The notes under the pieces were generated by a model that was not told where the DNA came from, made no database searches, and was given only the letters and a program-made list of their open reading frames with translations. From an uncultured Christensenellaceae bacterium (lineage in GTDB: Bacteria > Bacillota_A > Clostridia > Christensenellales > UBA3700), in the NCBI GenBank assembly GCA_944381335.1, contig CALWKT010000111.1, positions 1 to 10,484 of the forward strand: a stretch of 10,484 nt of DNA. Reading direction: 5' to 3'. A program made the position numbers and the translations under genes. Below, piece by piece: positions 6,905-10,484 of the stretch (position 1 is its first letter; every line of letters begins with the position of its first letter).

Positions 6905-6933
6905 TTGAATATGACCACTTTTTATGGTAAACT
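6905..6933 (+). promoter_or_regulatory. Predicted extended -10 promoter for the WYL regulator
   Basis: TTGAAT (6905-6910), a 17-base spacer and TAAACT (6928-6933) with TGG directly before the -10 make a plausible sigma-A promoter. Transcription would begin near 6940, giving a leader of about 24 bases with AAGGAG at 6948-6953. An inverted repeat ATATT-GTTG-AATAT (6899-6912) covers the -35 element. Confidence 0.55.
6913..6924 (+). repeat. Direct repeat copy 2, inside the WYL promoter spacer
   Basis: GACCACTTTTTA is the second copy of the repeat at 6826-6838. It lies between the -35 and -10 elements of the WYL gene promoter, where a bound repressor would block transcription. This position is what one expects for autoregulation, but binding is inferred only. 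Confidence 0.35.
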
Positions 6934-6963
6934 GTTATCAGACAAAAAAGGAGAAAACCTGAA

Positions 6964-7998
6964 ATGACCGAAAAGATCAAGATAAACGTGACAAAGGAGA
7001 CTGCGGATATACTTATAAAAGACGCGGAGTCTTTCGAATTTTATAAAAAGGACGGGCGCACGCTCAACAAAAACGCGCTTTACACCCGCATAATAGTAAA
7101 TTATCACGATTCTTACCGCGCTAAAGAAGCGGAACTTTTCGAATACCTCAAAAAGAAGCTGTCGAAAAGCAAGGCATCCGGTCAGGATGCGGAAGCGTTG
7201 TGTTATGAGATCGCCGCGCATATCAACAAGCTGAACGCCGCGCGCAGCCGCGAAAAATTCGACTGCGCCCTTTCTGTCAAACCGACAAAGGAATCAGAAC
7301 CGGTCATCGCGTATACCGAAGAATATCTGCTTAAAGGCGCGACCCTTTCGGAATATTTCCGCAATATGTTTTCATCGTACGCGTCCCTTCCTCAGGACGA
7401 GCGCGAAAAAATAGTCTTTATGCCGCAATATGACGCGATAATGCAGGCTGTCGGACAAAAAAAGAAGATCTTCGTGACGACGACTTCCTTAAGCGGCAAT
7501 AAGAAGCATGAACTTTCCCCTTTCGCGCTTACAGACTCCAAGGAAGAACTGCACGTGTATCTGCTCTCCTGCAACAACGGCGTTTGCCTGCCGATGAGAC
7601 TTTCCAGGATAGAAAGCGTGGCAGTACTTTCGGAAAACGCCGTGTTCACTGATGAACAAAAGGCGACTTTTGCAAAAATGCTCGCCTACGGTCCGCAGTT
7701 CCGTTACGGTAAAAACGAAGGCGAAGTAAGAATACAATTATCGCACAGAGGAACAGAACTGTTCAAAAAGATGTACGTACACCGTCCCGTGCCCGTGAGA
7801 ATCGTGAACAACGACTATTATTTCGAATGTTCTCACAATCAGATAATCCAGTACTTCGTACGATTCGGCAAAGAAGCGTACGTGGTATACCCTCAAAGCG
7901 TACGCGATTCCGTGCGCAATTTTTACGCCGACGCGATCGACCGCTACGACGCGGGCACAAGGCATTTTTCAAAAATAAAGACGGATACACGGCAATAA
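6964..7998 (+). CDS. RHH-WYL-WCX regulator (WYL1-like accessory/transcription factor)
   Basis: The 344-residue protein begins with a ribbon-helix-helix-like DNA-binding segment (about 4-52; strand KIKINVTK, then helices through NKNALYTRIIVNYHDSY). A helical linker follows. A WYL domain spans about 145-225: IVFMPQYDAIMQAVGQKKKIFV, then LSPFALT, HVYL at 197-200 in place of the Trp-Tyr-Leu motif, and RLSRIESVAVL. The last part (about 253-330) is a WCX-like domain ending FGKEAYVVYPQSVRDSVRNFYADAIDRY. WYL domains bind ligands, often nucleic acids, and regulate CRISPR and phage-defence genes; an RHH-WYL protein is the known accessory of Cas13d in Ruminococcus-type Clostridia. No Cas gene or array lies within this window, so it may instead be a stand-alone regulator. 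ATG at 6964 has AAGGAG ten bases upstream. It is divergent from the coiled-coil gene across an AT-rich gap. Confidence 0.85.
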   Translation: MTEKIKINVTKETADILIKDAESFEFYKKDGRTLNKNALYTRIIVNYHDSYRAKEAELFEYLKKKLSKSKASGQDAEALCYEIAAHINKLNAARSREKFDCALSVKPTKESEPVIAYTEEYLLKGATLSEYFRNMFSSYASLPQDEREKIVFMPQYDAIMQAVGQKKKIFVTTTSLSGNKKHELSPFALTDSKEELHVYLLSCNNGVCLPMRLSRIESVAVLSENAVFTDEQKATFAKMLAYGPQFRYGKNEGEVRIQLSHRGTELFKKMYVHRPVPVRIVNNDYYFECSHNQIIQYFVRFGKEAYVVYPQSVRDSVRNFYADAIDRYDAGTRHFSKIKTDTRQ

Positions 7999-8055
7999 AG
8001 CAGGATCTCGTCGCCGACAGGGGTTCGGATTTGCGATCACCGACAATTACTGAAC

Positions 8056-8125
8056 CGCGCTTTTCTCAGGCGCGATAAACACAGTCTGAGCGCCGCTACG
8101 CTCGCCGGACAGCCCGTGAGCCGGG
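8056..8125. other. Hairpin-rich convergent gap
   Basis: Between the converging WYL and 109-residue genes there are three short stems: CGCGC/GCGCG (8056-8074), GAGCG/CGCTC (8088-8103) and CCCG/CGGG (8113-8125, followed by AATTTTC). Together they may end transcription from both sides, but none is a textbook terminator with a proper T run. Confidence 0.3.
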
Positions 8126-8130
8126 AATTT

Positions 8131-8460
8131 TCAATATGCGGTTATCTGACGGTAGATGATCTTTACGTCTGACGGCACGATCGTACGGGTGCCGTCTTCT
8201 GCCACCTTTACTTCAGACGTCAGCATCCTGACGATTTCAGCCGCCTCTTCTTTTTCGTTGGAAAGGAAATTGTCGCTGGATATCTCTGCGAACACGTTGT
8301 CAAAGGACATCGTGTTTATATAAGCGATCCTGACCTCGAACCCCATCGCCTTTGCGTTCTGTCTGAACTCGGCAATGTTTTCTGCGTAATAGCGATTGAC
8401 TTCCATCCATTCTTCTCTTGTCGCCTTTCCGTAAATCTTAATAAACAGAATATTGTTCAT
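8131..8460 (-). CDS. Hypothetical small protein, 109 residues
   Basis: I do not recognise this protein. It starts MNNILFIKIYGKATREEWME at an ATG (8460) with GGGAGG six bases upstream, and a good promoter lies at 8490-8518, so expression is well supported. The sequence alternates predicted strands (NILFIKIYG, EVRIAYIN, VKIIYRQI) with helices (TREEWMEVNRYYAENIAEFRQNAKAM, EKEEAAEIVRMLTSEV), which suggests a compact soluble alpha/beta fold. There is no signal peptide, membrane segment, cysteine or metal motif. The second helix is rich in charged residues and could mediate protein contact. It is convergent with the WYL regulator and divergent from the surface lipoprotein gene. Its promoter overlaps an inverted repeat, so it is probably regulated. 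Confidence 0.8.
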   Translation of the reverse strand: MNNILFIKIYGKATREEWMEVNRYYAENIAEFRQNAKAMGFEVRIAYINTMSFDNVFAEISSDNFLSNEKEEAAEIVRMLTSEVKVAEDGTRTIVPSDVKIIYRQITAY

Positions 8461-8489
8461 AAATTTCCTCCCAGGATATTTCTGATTTT

Positions 8490-8518
8490 ATTTTAACACG
8501 CCGCAACAAAAATTACAA
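8490..8518 (-). promoter_or_regulatory. Predicted extended -10 promoter for the 109-residue gene
   Basis: On the minus strand TTGTAA (8513-8518), a 17-base spacer and TAAAAT (8490-8495) with a TGT extension directly before it. Transcription would start near 8483, about 22 bases before the start codon. The -35 overlaps the edge of the inverted repeat at 8517-8538. Confidence 0.6.
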
Positions 8519-8538
8519 TACGCATTTTTTTGCGTATT
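8517..8538. repeat. Perfect 8+8 inverted repeat, likely operator
   Basis: AATACGCA (8517-8524) and TGCGTATT (8531-8538) are exact inverted copies around six T bases. It lies between two divergent promoters and touches the -35 of the leftward one. No gene is seen ending here, so a terminator role is unlikely. A dimeric DNA-binding protein is the natural reading. Confidence 0.55.
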
Positions 8539-8580
8539 TCAATACTTTTTATTGCTTTATGTAGTAAATTATCGTGTCTA

Positions 8581-8609
8581 TTTACAATTATTTATTATTA
8601 TGTTATTAT
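8581..8609 (+). promoter_or_regulatory. Predicted extended -10 promoter for the surface lipoprotein
   Basis: TTTACA (8581-8586), a 17-base spacer and TATTAT (8604-8609) with a TGT extension. Transcription would start near 8616, leaving an 86-base leader before the ATG at 8702. The surrounding run is very AT-rich, which weakens the specificity of the match somewhat. Confidence 0.6.
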
Positions 8610-8661
8610 AAAAAAGAGCAAAGCGTCTCATCCTTGTCGTTCAGCGCTCGTTTTACGATAT

Positions 8662-8684
8662 GCCGGACCGTGAATCGGTCGGGC
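8662..8684 (+). promoter_or_regulatory. Leader hairpin next to the lipoprotein ribosome binding site
   Basis: GACCG (8666-8670) pairs with CGGTC (8676-8680) and the outer GCC (8662-8664) pairs with GGC (8682-8684), with one G-G mismatch between. The stem ends five bases before AAGGAGG (8690-8696). It could stabilise the message or affect translation. It matches no riboswitch class that I recognise. Confidence 0.35.
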
Positions 8685-8701
8685 AAAGCAAGGAGGTTAT
8701 T

Positions 8702-10484
8702 ATGAAAAAATTAATCAGCACGCTGATATTAACGGCAGTCATCCTCTGCCTTGCCGTCGGCATAACAGCCTGCGGCGGCGATCCCGAGACCGTGCGCGTA
8801 CTTACGATAACCGGCGCAGACGGTTTTGATTACGAAACATATAATCTGGGCGATTTCTATTACAAAAAATCAGCCGAAGAAAGCGGAGACTATCCCGACC
8901 TTTCTTCTCTGAAGTTTAAAGTCCAGTACGACGACGGCTCGATTTCGCCTCTCGCATCCGACACGCCGGAGCTTAAACTTGCCGAGATCAAAAAAGACAG
9001 CGTAACGGTTGCCGATACCCCCGTGCTTTACGATGTAGGCACCTGGGAGTACGTTTACGAATATAAAGGCGCAAAGGCAAGCGTATACTTCAGCATACTG
9101 CCGGCAATGAACGCGGAGTATGAGATCACAGGTCTTCCCTCTTCGTGGATATACAGCGCAATACCCGATCTGACTGAGATTATCGCCGTCAGCGGATATG
9201 CCGATCCCCTCGTTTATTTCGGCGACGACACGAACGCTTATATATATTATATTCCCGTTGACGTGTACGACGAGAACTTCTCGGATGCCGTTATGGACGC
9301 AGATACTTTATTCAATCTCGAATTCGCTTCGTCTATATATTATCCTTACGAGCCGGACGGAAGCCCCTATAAGGTATACGTCAATGCCGGAGAATACTAT
9401 TTCTATTTGAAATTGTCCGCTTCCGGCAATTACGACGCTCAGATAACGAAAATGCAAAAGGTCACCGTACAAAAAGAGATCCTCGAGATCGGTTCCCTGC
9501 CCACGTTGGAAGTCTCTTATGAATTCGACATCTTCGACGGCCCCGGCAACGCGAAAGTCTCCAAGATATACAGACCCGATTATTCGTTCACGACTACCAA
9601 TAAAGGCGGAGAAACGGTAAAACTCTCCACGTCGGACTGGATGAATCCCGACGATGAAGTCAGCGCAGCCACGCCGGATAAAAAATACAAAGTCAAACTC
9701 TCCCCCGACACGAGTTTTGACAACTACAACACGGATAACCTCTATATAGAATGTACGGTTGCCGTGACGAAAGGACTCGTTGGGTGGGAACAATATACCT
9801 TCAAGTTTGACGGCGAAGATCAGCTTGTGGTAAACAGAGACGTTGAACTGAACGACTGCACTCAAAACGGCCTTCAATTCTTCAACTCGAACAGCTATTC
9901 CAACGACGAGTATCTGCTCTCGGAATTTTTCGGAATAGTAAAAGTCACCGACGGAAACGGCAAGAAACTGCCCGTATACGCTGAAAATTCGGATACTCCT
10001 CTCTATGATGGCGACGAGGGGGCTTCCGCAAAGGTCGTAAGAACTCTCAAAGGAACTTCGTACGATTATTATATAATTCTCAACGAAATCGCGGTCGGAA
10101 ACTACACTTTCACCGTGTCTCTGATCGACGACGTGAATTTCCGCTGGGGAACGACTCAGAACGACTACGGCAACGCGCCGATAATACTCAATTACTCGGT
10201 CGTAGAAAACGATCCCAACGGGTACATGAACGTCGTCACGAACTACGTCACGGACGGCACGATCACCATAGATCTGTACGTTGACGAAGCGGCTTACGAT
10301 CCCGCTCTGCTTGACACGTTTACGATAACCAGAGAAGAAAGTCACACTATCGACGAAAACGTCATCTACTCCGACGAAAACGTCTCGATAGACCCGGAAA
10401 ACGTTCAGGTGAGCGAAACAGGAAGATCGGGCAGTCAGGTAATACTCACGGCGACTTTGCCCGTAACGATGCCCGACGACACGG
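8702..10484 (+). CDS. Large surface lipoprotein, Ig-like repeat type, truncated by window
   Basis: The frame stays open for 594 codons from ATG 8702 to the right edge, so the C-terminus is missing. MKKLISTLILTAVILCLAVG plus the lipobox I-T-A-C (Cys24) marks a lipid-anchored exported protein. The mature part is acidic and rich in Asp, Tyr, Thr and Asn, with alternating beta-strand patterns and no enzyme motif that I can see. The first segment (about 30-132; VRVLTITGADGFDYE through YDDGSISPLA to GTWEYVYEYKG) has the look of a bacterial Ig-like domain. Similar segments appear to follow, for instance YVTDGTITIDLYVDEAAYDP near residues 515-534. A role in cell-surface adhesion, binding or structure is plausible but is inference. 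AAGGAGG at 8690-8696 is optimally placed. A 345-codon ORF on the opposite strand inside it (9308-10345) is treated as a shadow. Confidence 0.85.
   Translation, partial: MKKLISTLILTAVILCLAVGITACGGDPETVRVLTITGADGFDYETYNLGDFYYKKSAEESGDYPDLSSLKFKVQYDDGSISPLASDTPELKLAEIKKDSVTVADTPVLYDVGTWEYVYEYKGAKASVYFSILPAMNAEYEITGLPSSWIYSAIPDLTEIIAVSGYADPLVYFGDDTNAYIYYIPVDVYDENFSDAVMDADTLFNLEFASSIYYPYEPDGSPYKVYVNAGEYYFYLKLSASGNYDAQITKMQKVTVQKEILEIGSLPTLEVSYEFDIFDGPGNAKVSKIYRPDYSFTTTNKGGETVKLSTSDWMNPDDEVSAATPDKKYKVKLSPDTSFDNYNTDNLYIECTVAVTKGLVGWEQYTFKFDGEDQLVVNRDVELNDCTQNGLQFFNSNSYSNDEYLLSEFFGIVKVTDGNGKKLPVYAENSDTPLYDGDEGASAKVVRTLKGTSYDYYIILNEIAVGNYTFTVSLIDDVNFRWGTTQNDYGNAPIILNYSVVENDPNGYMNVVTNYVTDGTITIDLYVDEAAYDPALLDTFTITREESHTIDENVIYSDENVSIDPENVQVSETGRSGSQVILTATLPVTMPDDT

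Noticed and set aside
6781..6963. Possible CRISPR leader or short array next to the WYL gene
   Set aside because: Only one imperfect 12-13 base repeat pair is present, with no regular repeat-spacer spacing. No array is seen elsewhere in the window.
7827..8078. 83-codon open frame overlapping the end of the WYL gene
   Set aside because: It is an alternate-frame shadow; its Arg-rich sequence is a frame artefact and the WYL frame is intact to 7998.
8616..8701. Possible riboswitch in the lipoprotein leader
   Set aside because: The leader is short and has one simple stem. It matches no riboswitch class I know, so it is reported only as a hairpin.
9308..10345. 345-codon open frame on the minus strand
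   Set aside because: It lies wholly inside the plus-strand lipoprotein, which has a promoter, ribosome site and lipobox. The minus product is unusually rich in Val, Arg and Phe, as expected when Asp/Tyr/Asn-rich codons are read backwards.

Overview
This window looks like chromosomal DNA of a Gram-positive, Clostridia-type bacterium (Bacillota), probably an uncultured gut or rumen relative. The support is indirect. Shine-Dalgarno sites are strong (AAGGAGG type). Several sigma-A-like promoters have 17-base spacers and a TGn extension. There are three lipoprotein signals. The GH3 enzyme has the reversed domain order known from Ruminococcus albus and Butyrivibrio, and the ribbon-helix-helix/WYL protein has the architecture known from Ruminococcus-type Clostridia. 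No rRNA, tRNA, transposase, phage gene or CRISPR array is visible.

Layout. Bases 1-122 (-) hold the start of a small lipoprotein gene that runs off the left edge. Bases 290-1533 (-) are a two-gene operon for an ECF-like sigma factor and a one-pass membrane protein that is probably its anti-sigma partner; the genes overlap by 4 bases. A compact divergent promoter region (about 1534-1688) separates it from 1689-4145 (+), a cytoplasmic GH3 glycosidase with permuted domains. Bases 4299-5597 (+) encode a secreted serpin (protease inhibitor) that is probably lipid-anchored, followed by a good intrinsic terminator (5637-5679). Bases 5680-6016 hold no gene I can support.

The right half alternates in strand. 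Bases 6017-6745 (-) encode a coiled-coil protein whose C-terminal two thirds resemble the DIP1984/septicolysin family and which carries a strong second in-frame start. Bases 6964-7998 (+) encode an RHH-WYL-WCX regulator of the kind known from Cas13d loci. Bases 8131-8460 (-) encode a 109-residue unknown. Bases 8702 to the right edge (+) encode a large acidic surface lipoprotein, cut off by the window. The divergent gaps at 6781-6963 and 8461-8701 contain facing promoters plus repeats that may be operators.

How the genes may work together. The sigma/anti-sigma pair is likely a membrane signalling unit. The GH3 enzyme would split imported oligosaccharides, and the serpin would guard the cell surface against host or competitor proteases. 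The WYL regulator probably controls itself and perhaps the divergent coiled-coil gene. I see no evidence that all these genes form one system. The most noteworthy part is the RHH-WYL module and its neighbours, because no CRISPR or defence effector lies next to it in this window.
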